From Planctomycetota bacterium (GTDB lineage: Bacteria > Planctomycetota > UBA1135 > GCA-002686595): a stretch of 42,739 bases of DNA. Positions within the stretch are counted from its first letter, which is position 1. Each line of letters starts with the position of its first letter. Position numbers and translations under genes: made by a program. Location: the NCBI GenBank assembly GCA_011053145.1, contig DRLC01000043.1, positions 1-42,739 on the forward strand. Reading direction: 5' to 3'. Below the pieces are notes generated by a model that saw only the letters and a list, made by a program, of their open reading frames with translations, was not told the origin of the DNA and ran no database searches. This document shows, one piece after another, positions 32,003-40,416 of this stretch.

Positions 32003-33475
32003 ATGGAACGAATCCAAGAGAGAGAGCAGAGGAGGAATCTGTCCGCCCATCGCGGATTCCCGAGGCTGACCGTGGGCCTCACGGCCGTCCTCCTCGCCGG
32101 CTGCGCCGGCTCCCCGGTCTCCGATTCGGACGAACTCGTCCAGGCGGCCTGGTCCACACGGGCCCCTGCCCTCGCCCGCCCCGCGGGCGAGGCCCCGGCC
32201 GCGGAAGAGCACGCCGAGCCCGCGGGCCCCTGGACGCTCGAACGCATCCTCTCCCGGATCCGGGAAGCCAACCCGACCCTGGGCGTCGCACGGCAGCGAA
32301 TCGCCGAAGCGCGCGCGGTCCAGCAGGAGGCGAAGGCGTCCTACCTCCCGGAGTTCTCGGTCGGCCTCCAATACGTCTCCACGGACAACCCGGGCCAGGC
32401 CTTCGGGCTCCTGCTCAACCAGGAGAAGCTGAACCTCGGGCCGGGCTTCGACCCCACCCCGCCGAGGACCGAGAACTTCCGCAAGGAGCTGCGCTTCGAC
32501 TGGCCGCTCTTCGCTCCGGGACGTTCCGAATCGAAAGACGCCGCCGGGGAAGCCGTGGAAGCCGCGACCCTCGCGCGGGGCGCGATCGAACGCCGGCTCC
32601 TGAATGCGGGGGTGCAAGCGACCCTCGGCCTTCGCGCTGCGCGCGACCTCGAGAAGGTCGCCGAGCAAACCGTGCACACGGTCGAGCAGCGGCTCGAGGA
32701 AACCCGCAAGCGGTATCGGGAAGGGGCAGCGCTGCACGCGGACGTCCTGCGCCTCGAGGTCCGTCTCGCCGCCGCCCGTCAGGGCGTCGCCCAGGCAACC
32801 CTCGCGGTGCATCGAGCCGAGTCCGGGCTGAACCGCCTGATGGGACGCGCCCCGAGCGCGTCGATCGAACTCGCGGACGAAACGATCGAGGTCGGCGGCT
32901 CGCTCCCCGACGGGCTCGATGCCCTCACGGAACTGGCTCGCGAACGCCGCCTCGACCTCGCCGCGAAGGCGCACGAAGTTCGCATGGCCGGATTCCAGCG
33001 TCGCGCGGCAAGCTCCCACCGGGGCCCGATCCTCGGAGCCTTCGGCGCCTACGACATCGACGGGCCGGAACCGGGGATCGACACCTCGCTCGACTCGGCC
33101 ACCCTGGGGCTCGCCCTCGTCCTGCCGATTTCGGCGCGAACGGGAGCGCGCATCCAGGGGGCACGAGCGGCCGAACGGCGTGCGCGTGCGGAGCTCGAGG
33201 AACTCGCCCTCTCCATCGGCTCGGAGGTCCGCGAGGCATCGGATGAGGTTTCGGCGGCACTGCGCACACGTGAGCTCGCCGAGACCGCGGTGGGCGCGGC
33301 CGAGGAGGCGTATCGCATCGTCGCCGCCGCGCAGGACGCAGGGGGTGCAACGGTCACCGACGTGCTCGAAGCCGAGAACGCGCTCGATCAGGCGCGCGTC
33401 CGACTCGTCGCGGCACGTGCGGGAGTTCAGATCGCACGGGCGAAGCTCGTCGCGGCAACCGGAGGTGTTCGATGA
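32003..33475 (+). CDS. TolC-like outer membrane efflux lipoprotein
   Basis: The protein has 490 residues. The ATG at 32003 has GGAG upstream; the lipoprotein signal peptide ends in lipobox LLAGC. The mature protein holds two outer-membrane-efflux (OEP) repeats rich in long helices (for example LERILSRIREANPTLGVARQR, ETRKRYREGAALHADVLRLEV and DAGGATVTDVLEAENALDQARV) with beta segments such as LRFDWPLFAPGRS and LGLALVLPISARTGARI. It forms the outer-membrane duct of the RND pump encoded next. Its stop overlaps the adaptor's ATG (ATGA). Confidence 0.93.
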   Translation: MERIQEREQRRNLSAHRGFPRLTVGLTAVLLAGCAGSPVSDSDELVQAAWSTRAPALARPAGEAPAAEEHAEPAGPWTLERILSRIREANPTLGVARQRIAEARAVQQEAKASYLPEFSVGLQYVSTDNPGQAFGLLLNQEKLNLGPGFDPTPPRTENFRKELRFDWPLFAPGRSESKDAAGEAVEAATLARGAIERRLLNAGVQATLGLRAARDLEKVAEQTVHTVEQRLEETRKRYREGAALHADVLRLEVRLAAARQGVAQATLAVHRAESGLNRLMGRAPSASIELADETIEVGGSLPDGLDALTELARERRLDLAAKAHEVRMAGFQRRAASSHRGPILGAFGAYDIDGPEPGIDTSLDSATLGLALVLPISARTGARIQGARAAERRARAELEELALSIGSEVREASDEVSAALRTRELAETAVGAAEEAYRIVAAAQDAGGATVTDVLEAENALDQARVRLVAARAGVQIARAKLVAATGGVR

Positions 33476-34533
33476 GTGCAATGGCTGTCTGGGGCCGCCG
33501 CTTGGTGGTCGCGGTTCTGTTCGCCGCTCTGGTGGTGGTGCTCCTTTGGTTCCAGGGAATCATCCTGCGGCCGGAGGCCGAGACGAGTGACGTCCCCGAG
33601 CCCCCGCGGATCCAGGACACGGACCAAGTGGTCGCCGTCGAGGCTCGCGAACTCCCCCGGATCCGGACCTATCCGGGGTATGTCGAGGCGATCGACCCCG
33701 CCTCCCTCGCGCCGCGGGTGATGGCGTCGGTCCTCGAGGTCCACGGCCGGGAAGGCGAGGCGGTGCGCAAGGGCGAGCTCATCGTGCGCCTCGATGACCG
33801 GGACGCGAAGGCCAAGCTCGCCCAGGCCGAAGCCGCCCTCGCCGCGGCCGAGGCGGAGGCGACGCGTGCCCGACTCGCGTTCGATCGCGCCCAGCGACTC
33901 CTCGACGCGGACGCCCTGACCCAAAGCGAATGGGAGGCGGCGCGCGCGGCACGCGATGCGTCCGAGGCCCAGGTCACGCGGGCGAAGAAGGCGATCGAGG
34001 AGGGGGAAGCCGCCCTCTCCTGGTTCCAGCTCACGGCCCCGTTCGACGGCCATATCCTCGAACGCAACGCCGATCCGGGGGACCTCGCCACCCCCGGTCG
34101 CCCGGTCGTCCGGATCTGGCGCGAGGACCGGTTGCGGTTCCGCGTCGCGGTGCCGGAAGAAGCCGCGGGCGACCTCTCCGTGGGAGACCCCCTGCGCGTC
34201 GTCTTCGATCGGTCCGCGGCCCAGGATGCGAGGCTCGAACGGATCCTCCCCGCCTCGGACCCGCGCACCGGAACGGTCACCCTGCACCTCTCGCTCGAAC
34301 CGGCGCCGGGCCTTCGTCCGGGCCTGCTCGGCAGGCTCGAGCTCGACACCGGAAGCCGCACCGGCCTGGTGGTCCCCGAAGCGGCCGTCGAGCGCATCGG
34401 TCAGGTCGAGCGCGTGCGCCTCGTGCGTGATGGCCACGCGGTCCCGGTCACGGTTCGCACCGGAAAACGCCACGGCAACATGGTCGAGATCCTCGGCGGA
34501 CTCGCCGAGGGCGAACAGGTCCTCGTGCGATGA
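33472..34533 (+). CDS. RND efflux periplasmic adaptor (HlyD/membrane-fusion family)
   Basis: The protein has 353 residues. An N-terminal hydrophobic anchor (about 9-30) is followed by the lipoyl half-motif ASVLEVHGREGEAVRKGELIVRLD, a helical hairpin (about 105-180; LAQAEAALAAAEAEATRARLAF), the second lipoyl half (LTAPFDGHILERNADPGDLATPG), a beta-barrel and the membrane-proximal domain ending GGLAEGEQVLVR. It links the inner-membrane pump to the TolC-like duct. It overlaps both neighbours by four bases (ATGA), so all three genes are translationally coupled. Confidence 0.94.
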   Translation: MSAMAVWGRRLVVAVLFAALVVVLLWFQGIILRPEAETSDVPEPPRIQDTDQVVAVEARELPRIRTYPGYVEAIDPASLAPRVMASVLEVHGREGEAVRKGELIVRLDDRDAKAKLAQAEAALAAAEAEATRARLAFDRAQRLLDADALTQSEWEAARAARDASEAQVTRAKKAIEEGEAALSWFQLTAPFDGHILERNADPGDLATPGRPVVRIWREDRLRFRVAVPEEAAGDLSVGDPLRVVFDRSAAQDARLERILPASDPRTGTVTLHLSLEPAPGLRPGLLGRLELDTGSRTGLVVPEAAVERIGQVERVRLVRDGHAVPVTVRTGKRHGNMVEILGGLAEGEQVLVR

Positions 34534-37500
34534 AAGCCCTCGAACACGAAGAAGACTTCGCCCCGACCTCATGGACGAGCCGTATCGTCGCGGCCTTCCT
34601 CGGGAGCAACTTCTCGATCCTCCTGATCCTGATCTGCACGGGCCTCGGCGCGGTGGCGCTCATCGCCACACCCCGTGAGGAGGACCCCCAGATCGTCGTG
34701 CCGTTCCTCGACGTGATGCTCGAGGTTCCCGGGGCGAGCGCGGAGGAAACCCAACGCCTCGCCGCCGAACCCCTGGAACGCCTGCTGTTCGAAATCCCAG
34801 GAGTCGAGCACGTCTACTCGATGTCGATGCCGGGTCGCGCGATGGTGACCGTGCGCTTCGAGGTCGGCGAGGACCGCGAGAAGGCGCTGGTCAACACCTA
34901 CAACAAGATCCAGTCGAATCAGGATCGAATGCCGCCCCAGGTCGCGCGCTGGATCGTCAAGCCCGTCGAGATCGACGACGTTCCGATCCTCGCGATCACG
35001 CTCCACTCGACCGGAGAGAGCCGGGAACACCTGGTCCGCTATGCGGATGAGATCGCGGCACGCTTGCAGATGGTCGAAGACGTCTCGCGCGTCGAGGTCC
35101 TGGGTGGCTACAGGCGCGTGGCAAGCGTCCAGCTCGATCCCGTGCGTCTGCGCGCCCGCGGACTCGCTCCGATCCAGGTCCTCCAAGCCCTCGGGGGCAA
35201 CAACGAAAACGTCACCGCGGGATCGCTCGAGGACCCTGACGGCGTCCGGAGCGTCGAGGTCGGTCCCTTCCTCGAGGATGTGAGCGAGGTGGGCTCGGTG
35301 ATCGTCACCGCGTCGAACGGCCGGCCGGTCTTCGTGCGCGACGTGGCCGATGTCAAGGAGGAGCCCCGCGATCCGCAGACCTACACGCACCTTGCCTTCG
35401 GTCCAGCGGCGACAGCGATCCCCCATGCGGACATGGTGGACAAGGCGTGGATCGATGGCACGCTGCGCTCCGCGGTGACGATCTCCCTCGCCAAGCGCAA
35501 GGGCACGAACGCGGTCGTGGTCGCGGAACGATCGCTCGAACACTTCCGTGAACTCGCCGACGAGATCCTTCCTCCCGACGTGCACTGGATCGTGACGCGC
35601 GACTACGGCGAAACCGCGAACGAGAAGGTGAATGAGCTCGTCGGCCACCTCTTGATCGCCGTCGGCACGATCGTCGTCCTCGTCGGCGCGAGCCTCGGCT
35701 GGCGCGCGGCGATGATCGTGGCGTTGGCCGTCCCGCTGACCCTGGCGGTGACACTCTTCAGCGACCTCGTCGTCGGTTACACGATCAACCGCGTGACCCT
35801 CTTCGCGTTGATCCTGTCCCTCGGACTCCTCGTCGACGACCCGATCGTCGATGTCGAGAACATCCACCGCCACTTGGTGCTCGGCAAGCTCCCCCCCAAG
35901 CTCGCGACCCTCCACGCGGTGGACGAGGTGCGCCCCCCGGTCATCCTGGCCACATTCGCGGTGATCGTGTCCTTCCTGCCGCTGTTCTTCGTGACCGGCA
36001 TGATGGGCCCGTACATGGCGCCGATGCCGTTCAACGTGCCGATGGCGATGCTCCTCTCGCTGGTGATCGCGTTCACGGTCACGCCCTGGGCGTCCTATCA
36101 CCTGCTGCGGCACCACGCGGCGAAGCATCGCGAAGCCCACGCGGGGAACGTCCCCGAGGGGGTCCTGGTGCGCTCGTACCGGCGGACGATGGAGTTCCTC
36201 CTGGCCTCGAGGACCCGGGTCGTGCTCTTGCTCGGAGCCGTCGGACTCGCGTTCTTCGGGTCGGTCGCGCTCGCGGGTTTCGGGCTCGTCCCGCTGAAGA
36301 TGTTGCCGTTCGACAACAAGAGCGAGTTCCAGATCGTCGTCAACGCGCCCGAGGGAACGACGCTCCAGGAGACCGACCGCGTGGTCGTGGACCTGATGCG
36401 AACCTGCCTCGACATCCCCGAGGTCACCGACGTCACCGGCTACACCGGTCACGCTTCGCCGCACGATTTCAACGGGATGGTCCGCCACTACTTCCTGCGG
36501 CGCGGGAGCAACGTAGGCGACGTGCGCGTGAACCTCGTCCCGCGGCACGAGCGCGGACGCCAGGCCCACGAGATCGTGCTCGCGGCGCGCAAGGCGATCG
36601 AGGAAGCGGCGGCCCGCCACGACGTTCAGATCGCGATCGTCGAGCCTCCCCCGGGTCCCCCGGTCCTCGCGGGCGTCGTGGCCGAGGTCTACGGCCCGAT
36701 CGAAGCCTCCGCCGCGGACCTCGATGCGGCCGCGCTCGAGATCGCGGACCGCTTCCGCGCGATCGACTACCTGCACGACATCGATACGTTCGTCGAAGCG
36801 GACCGCACGAAGCTCCTCTTCGAGGTGGACCGCGAAAAGGCCGCCTTCCGGGGCGTGGCTCCCTCTTCCGTCGCGAACACGGTGCGCCTCGCCCTCTCCG
36901 GGATGCCCGCCGGTGTCCTCCACCGCGACGAGGAGCGCAACGTCGTCCCGATCCTCCTCGAGCTTCCCCGCCCGGCCCGCTCCACCGAAGAGGACCTCCT
37001 GGGACTCTCGGTCCCCAGCGCCACCGGAGAGCAGATCCCGCTCGGCGAACTCGTCCGGCCGCGCGAAGTGCCCGTCGACAAGGTCCGCTTCCGCAAGGAC
37101 CTGCGCGACGTGCAGTACGTCGTCGGCGAAGCGGTGGGCAAGAGCCCGGTGGATGCGATCTTCGCGCTGAAGCGCAGCCTCTCCGAGGACCCGCTCCCCG
37201 AGGGCTACGAGGTCGAACTCGCCGGCGAAGGCGAGTGGGAGGTGACGGTCAAGGTGTTCCGGGACATGGGCATCGCATTCGCGGCCGCTCTGGCCGGGAT
37301 CTATGTCCTGCTCGTCGCGCAGACCAAATCGTTCGGCATCTCCGGGATCATCATGCTCGCGATCCCGCTGACGATGATCGGGATCTTCCCCGGCTTCTGG
37401 CTCCTGAACGTGGTCTTCTCACGGCCGGTCGGAGGCTTCGCGAATCCGATCTTCTTCACCGCCACCGGCATGATCGGAATGATCGCGCTGGCGGGGATCG

Positions 37501-37787
37501 TCGTGCGGAACTCGATCATCCTGATCGACTTCATCCAGCACAACTGCGCCCTCGGACTCTCCACGGCCGAGGCCTGCATCGAGTCCGGCGCGATCCGGCT
37601 GCGGCCGATCATGCTGACCGCCGGCGCCGCGGTGATGGGCGCCTGGGTCATCGTGTTCGACCCGATCTTCTCCGGTCTGGCCTGGTCGTTCGTGTTCGGC
37701 GTGATCGTCAGCACGGCCTTCACGCTGCTCGTGATCCCGCTGACCTACGCGCTCGTGCGTGGATCCGCGGACTCCACGCACGCGTGA
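34530..37787 (+). CDS. RND-family efflux permease
   Basis: The protein has 1085 residues and the twelve-helix, two-large-loop layout of AcrB-type permeases. The first helix follows TSRIVAAFLGSNFSILLILI. Porter-domain signatures include VPGASAEETQRLAAEPLERLL. The proton-relay Asp pair is present in helix 4 (Asp436, Asp437 in LLVDDPIVDVENIHRH), so the pump should be proton-driven. The second half ends in AGIVVRNSIILIDFIQ and GAWVIVFDPIFSGLAWSFVFG. Sequence alone does not show whether drugs, organic acids or metals are exported; the residues that mark CusA-type metal pumps are not obvious to me. Confidence 0.95.
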   Translation: MKALEHEEDFAPTSWTSRIVAAFLGSNFSILLILICTGLGAVALIATPREEDPQIVVPFLDVMLEVPGASAEETQRLAAEPLERLLFEIPGVEHVYSMSMPGRAMVTVRFEVGEDREKALVNTYNKIQSNQDRMPPQVARWIVKPVEIDDVPILAITLHSTGESREHLVRYADEIAARLQMVEDVSRVEVLGGYRRVASVQLDPVRLRARGLAPIQVLQALGGNNENVTAGSLEDPDGVRSVEVGPFLEDVSEVGSVIVTASNGRPVFVRDVADVKEEPRDPQTYTHLAFGPAATAIPHADMVDKAWIDGTLRSAVTISLAKRKGTNAVVVAERSLEHFRELADEILPPDVHWIVTRDYGETANEKVNELVGHLLIAVGTIVVLVGASLGWRAAMIVALAVPLTLAVTLFSDLVVGYTINRVTLFALILSLGLLVDDPIVDVENIHRHLVLGKLPPKLATLHAVDEVRPPVILATFAVIVSFLPLFFVTGMMGPYMAPMPFNVPMAMLLSLVIAFTVTPWASYHLLRHHAAKHREAHAGNVPEGVLVRSYRRTMEFLLASRTRVVLLLGAVGLAFFGSVALAGFGLVPLKMLPFDNKSEFQIVVNAPEGTTLQETDRVVVDLMRTCLDIPEVTDVTGYTGHASPHDFNGMVRHYFLRRGSNVGDVRVNLVPRHERGRQAHEIVLAARKAIEEAAARHDVQIAIVEPPPGPPVLAGVVAEVYGPIEASAADLDAAALEIADRFRAIDYLHDIDTFVEADRTKLLFEVDREKAAFRGVAPSSVANTVRLALSGMPAGVLHRDEERNVVPILLELPRPARSTEEDLLGLSVPSATGEQIPLGELVRPREVPVDKVRFRKDLRDVQYVVGEAVGKSPVDAIFALKRSLSEDPLPEGYEVELAGEGEWEVTVKVFRDMGIAFAAALAGIYVLLVAQTKSFGISGIIMLAIPLTMIGIFPGFWLLNVVFSRPVGGFANPIFFTATGMIGMIALAGIVVRNSIILIDFIQHNCALGLSTAEACIESGAIRLRPIMLTAGAAVMGAWVIVFDPIFSGLAWSFVFGVIVSTAFTLLVIPLTYALVRGSADSTHA

Positions 37788-37789
37788 GC

Positions 37790-37807
37790 GCGGCGGGGCT
37801 CCGCCGC
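37790..37807 (+). terminator. GC-rich hairpin directly after the RND permease stop
   Basis: GCGGCGG (37790-37796) pairs exactly with CCGCCGC (37801-37807) around GGCT, two bases after the stop codon. There is no T-tract, so it may be a weak terminator or a 3'-end protecting structure for the efflux operon. Confidence 0.4.
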
Positions 37808-37830
37808 CCTTCGCGGGGCCGTGGCGGGCC

Positions 37831-37838
37831 TGTATAAA
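37831..37838 (+). promoter_or_regulatory. Candidate -10 box (TGTATAAA) before the second GNAT gene
   Basis: TATAAA stands out in GC-rich sequence and ends six bases before the ATG at 37845. With TG just before it, the box would place the transcription start at the start codon. No Shine-Dalgarno or -35 element is seen. Confidence 0.4.
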
Positions 37839-37844
37839 GGACCC

Positions 37845-38486
37845 ATGCGTCCCACCAAACTCCTCGGCGAACGCGTCCACCTCGTCGCGTTCACGTCGGC
37901 CGACGAGGCCGAACTTACCGAGGTCCTGAACCGCAACGCCGCCCACCTCGGACCCTGGATGCCCTGGGCCCAGGATCTCCCCAGGTCCGCATCCACGAAC
38001 CGCGAGTTCCTCGAGTCCGTAGCGGCAGACCGAGCGAACGACACGGACCACGGCTTCGCGTTGCGACGCGCCGACACCGGCGAGCTCGTCGGCGCGACCG
38101 GGCTCCATCGCCGGGTCGGACCGGGTGGGATCGAGATCGGGTACTGGCTCGACTCCGGGCACACGGGCCGCGGGCTCGTGACGGAAGCGGCCGCGATCGC
38201 CACGGCCGCGGGGTTCGAGCACTTCGGAGCGATGCGCATGGAGATCCACGTCGCCCCCGACAACGCTCGCAGCCTGCGCGTCCCCGAACGCCTCGGCTAC
38301 ACGCGCGAAGGGCTGCTGCGCGCTCGCTCCCCCTGGCCGCGGGGTGGCTGGCGGGACAAGGTGGTCCACTCCCTGCTCGCCTCCGAGTTCCCAGCGAGCC
38401 CGGCCGCCGGTGTGAGGTATCGGGCCTTCGATGAAGGGGGGGACGAGCTCCGCCCCGCCGCCGTCGAACCGGAAGAGCGTCTCTGA
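37845..38486 (+). CDS. GNAT N-acetyltransferase (RimJ/RimL type)
   Basis: The protein has 213 residues from the ATG at 37845. The RimJ/RimL pattern is clear: RVHLVAFTSADEAELTEVLN, LGPWMPWA, GATGLHRRVGPGGIEIGYWL, the acetyl-CoA loop DSGHTGRGLVTEAAAIA, MEIHVAPDN and SLRVPERLGYTREGLLRA. The roughly 30-residue tail after SLLASEFP is low-complexity. The usual 'ENxxS' is APDNARS. It is unlike the GNAT at 29889 in detail. Its stop overlaps the next ATG by one base (TGATG), putting it at the head of a three-gene sugar cassette whose substrate it could modify. Confidence 0.92.
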   Translation: MRPTKLLGERVHLVAFTSADEAELTEVLNRNAAHLGPWMPWAQDLPRSASTNREFLESVAADRANDTDHGFALRRADTGELVGATGLHRRVGPGGIEIGYWLDSGHTGRGLVTEAAAIATAAGFEHFGAMRMEIHVAPDNARSLRVPERLGYTREGLLRARSPWPRGGWRDKVVHSLLASEFPASPAAGVRYRAFDEGGDELRPAAVEPEERL

Positions 38487-39316
38487 TGCGACGCGTCGGG
38501 GTGTGCTCGTGGTCCCTCGCTCCTTCCGGCGCGACCGAGCTCGCCGAGCGGGTCCGCGCGGCCGGGCTCGACGCCGTGCAGCTCGCCCTCGGTCCGCTCG
38601 AACTCGACGGGCAGGGGGAACGCAGCGTCACGGGGACGGCACGCATCCTCGACGGGGCTGGAATCGAGATCCTCTCGGGGATGTTCGCCCCGGTGGGCGA
38701 GGACTACTCGACCCTCGAAACGATCCGCGTCACGGGCGGCCTCGTGCCCGACGAGACTTGGGAACGCAACCGTGAAGGTGCACAGCGCGTGTCCCGCATC
38801 GCCCAAGCCCTCGGGCTCGACCTCGTCACGTTCCACGCCGGCTTCCTCGGCGAACTGGACCACGGGCGGCGCGAGCGCACCCTCGACCGCCTTCGCGTCG
38901 TCGCCGACACCTTCGCGGAACGAGGTGTGCGCCTCGCTCTCGAGACCGGTCAGGAAACCGCGACCGAACTCGCCGGAGCGCTTTCGGAACTCGCGCACCC
39001 GAACCTCGGGATCAACTTCGATCCCGCCAATCTGATCCTCTATGGGAACGGTGATCCGATCGAGGCCCTCGAACTCCTCGCCCCCCACGTCCTGCAGTTC
39101 CACATCAAGGACGCCCTGCCCTCGGACGTCGCGGGCGCCTGGGGACGCGAGGTCGTCGCCGGGACGGGAGATGTGGATTGGAGACGCTTCTTCGCCCTCG
39201 CCGCCTCCCGAGCCCCCGATGCCGACTTCGTGATCGAGCGCGAGGCGGGAGCGGACCGCGTGGCCGACATCCGTGCGGCACACGAGCTGATCGATCGCCA
39301 CGGAGGCGCGCGGTGA
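38486..39316 (+). CDS. TIM-barrel sugar phosphate isomerase/epimerase
   Basis: The protein has 276 residues without a signal peptide. The barrel opens GVCSWSLAPSGATELAERV; the metal ligands appear as Glu in LALETGQE, Asp in INFDPANLILYG, His in LQFHIKDAL and Glu in FVIEREAG, with His in VTFHAGFLG. This is the cytoplasmic type found beside Gfo/Idh oxidoreductases. It overlaps the GNAT stop by one base and the oxidoreductase start by four (GTGA), so the three are coupled. Similarity to the isomerase at 20687-21742 is only at the fold level. Confidence 0.93.
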   Translation: MRRVGVCSWSLAPSGATELAERVRAAGLDAVQLALGPLELDGQGERSVTGTARILDGAGIEILSGMFAPVGEDYSTLETIRVTGGLVPDETWERNREGAQRVSRIAQALGLDLVTFHAGFLGELDHGRRERTLDRLRVVADTFAERGVRLALETGQETATELAGALSELAHPNLGINFDPANLILYGNGDPIEALELLAPHVLQFHIKDALPSDVAGAWGREVVAGTGDVDWRRFFALAASRAPDADFVIEREAGADRVADIRAAHELIDRHGGAR

Positions 39317-40341
39317 CGAACGACGAGGGGATCGGCGTCGGCGTGATCGGCCTCGGATTCATGGGCCACACGCACCTCGCCGCCTACGCGAGCGCGCGCG
39401 CGACGGGCCGGCCGAATCGCATCGTCGCCCTCTGCGACACCGACCCCGAGCGCGCCCTGGAACGCGCGCGCGCGTCGGGAAACCTCGATACGAAGGCCCA
39501 TGACGCCCTGATCGACCGGGAGCGGGTCGCCCTCCTGCGCGATCCCGAGGAGCTCCTCGCGCGGGACGACGTCGAACTCGTCAGCATCACGACGCCGACA
39601 CCGACGCACGTGGAGCTTGCCACCGCCGCCCTGGCGCGAGGCAAGCACGTGCTCGTCGAAAAGCCGGTCGCCCTCACGACCGCCGAAGTGCTCCGCGTGG
39701 TCGACGCCGCCCGCGCCGCGGACCGCATCTGCATGCCCGGACTCTGCATGCGGTTCTGGCCGGGCTGGAGTTGGCTCTTCGATGCGGTGCGCCACGGGAC
39801 CTACGGCGCGGTGCACAGCGCATCGTTCCGCCGCCTCTCCCCACGCCCCACCTGGTCCCCCGGCTTCTACGACGACCCCGCGAACTCGGGCGGCGCGCTC
39901 TTCGACCTGCACGTCCACGACGCCGATCTCGTGCAGTGGCTCTTCGGATTGCCCGAGCGCGTGCGCTCGAACGGAACGATCGATCACGTCGTGACGCATT
40001 ACGAGTATCCGGACGGCCCCGGCGAGGTCGTCGCGGAGGGAAGCTGGGAACTCGCACCCGGCGAGGCCTTCCGGATGGAGTTCGACGTTCGCTTCGAACG
40101 CGCCCGCGCGAGCTTCGTCCTGGGCCGCGATCCCGAGCTCGTCTTCGACACACCGGGGCGCCATCGCCCCGTGCGACCGGTGGCGCGCACGACCGGCTAC
40201 GAGGAGGAGATCCGCCACCTCCTCGCCCGACTCGCGGGCGAGGCCGACCCGGTCGCGACGATCGAGGACGCCGTCCCGCTCACACGCCTCCTCGAAGCGG
40301 AACGCGCAAGTCTTTCCGAGGGCCGCCCCGTCCGACCGTAG
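39313..40341 (+). CDS. Gfo/Idh/MocA family NAD(P)-dependent oxidoreductase
   Basis: The protein has 342 residues from a GTG start at 39313 that overlaps the isomerase stop (GTGA). The frame extends upstream inside the isomerase gene, but that part is Arg-rich non-coding sequence. The Rossmann motif is GVIGLGFMGHTHLAAY, followed by ITTPTPTHVELA and the active-site motif LVEKPVALT; the C-terminal domain has SGGALFDLHVHDADLVQWL with the usual Asp/His pair. It probably interconverts hydroxyl and keto groups of a sugar or inositol together with the isomerase. Confidence 0.93.
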   Translation: MTNDEGIGVGVIGLGFMGHTHLAAYASARATGRPNRIVALCDTDPERALERARASGNLDTKAHDALIDRERVALLRDPEELLARDDVELVSITTPTPTHVELATAALARGKHVLVEKPVALTTAEVLRVVDAARAADRICMPGLCMRFWPGWSWLFDAVRHGTYGAVHSASFRRLSPRPTWSPGFYDDPANSGGALFDLHVHDADLVQWLFGLPERVRSNGTIDHVVTHYEYPDGPGEVVAEGSWELAPGEAFRMEFDVRFERARASFVLGRDPELVFDTPGRHRPVRPVARTTGYEEEIRHLLARLAGEADPVATIEDAVPLTRLLEAERASLSEGRPVRP

Positions 40342-40364
40342 GCGCCCCGAAAACCCCGGACGAC

Positions 40365-40373
40365 TGGTATCCT
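40365..40373 (+). promoter_or_regulatory. Candidate extended -10 box (TGGTATCCT) upstream of the hydrolase gene
   Basis: TG-G-TATCCT fits an extended -10 element, 43 bases before the ATG at 40417, so the leader would be about 36 bases. It lies just after the oxidoreductase stop and suggests that the hydrolase gene is transcribed separately. Confidence 0.35.
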
Positions 40374-40416
40374 CGGGGCCTGTGCTCGCCTCCCCCCCGA
40401 CGAGTCCGCCCTCTCC

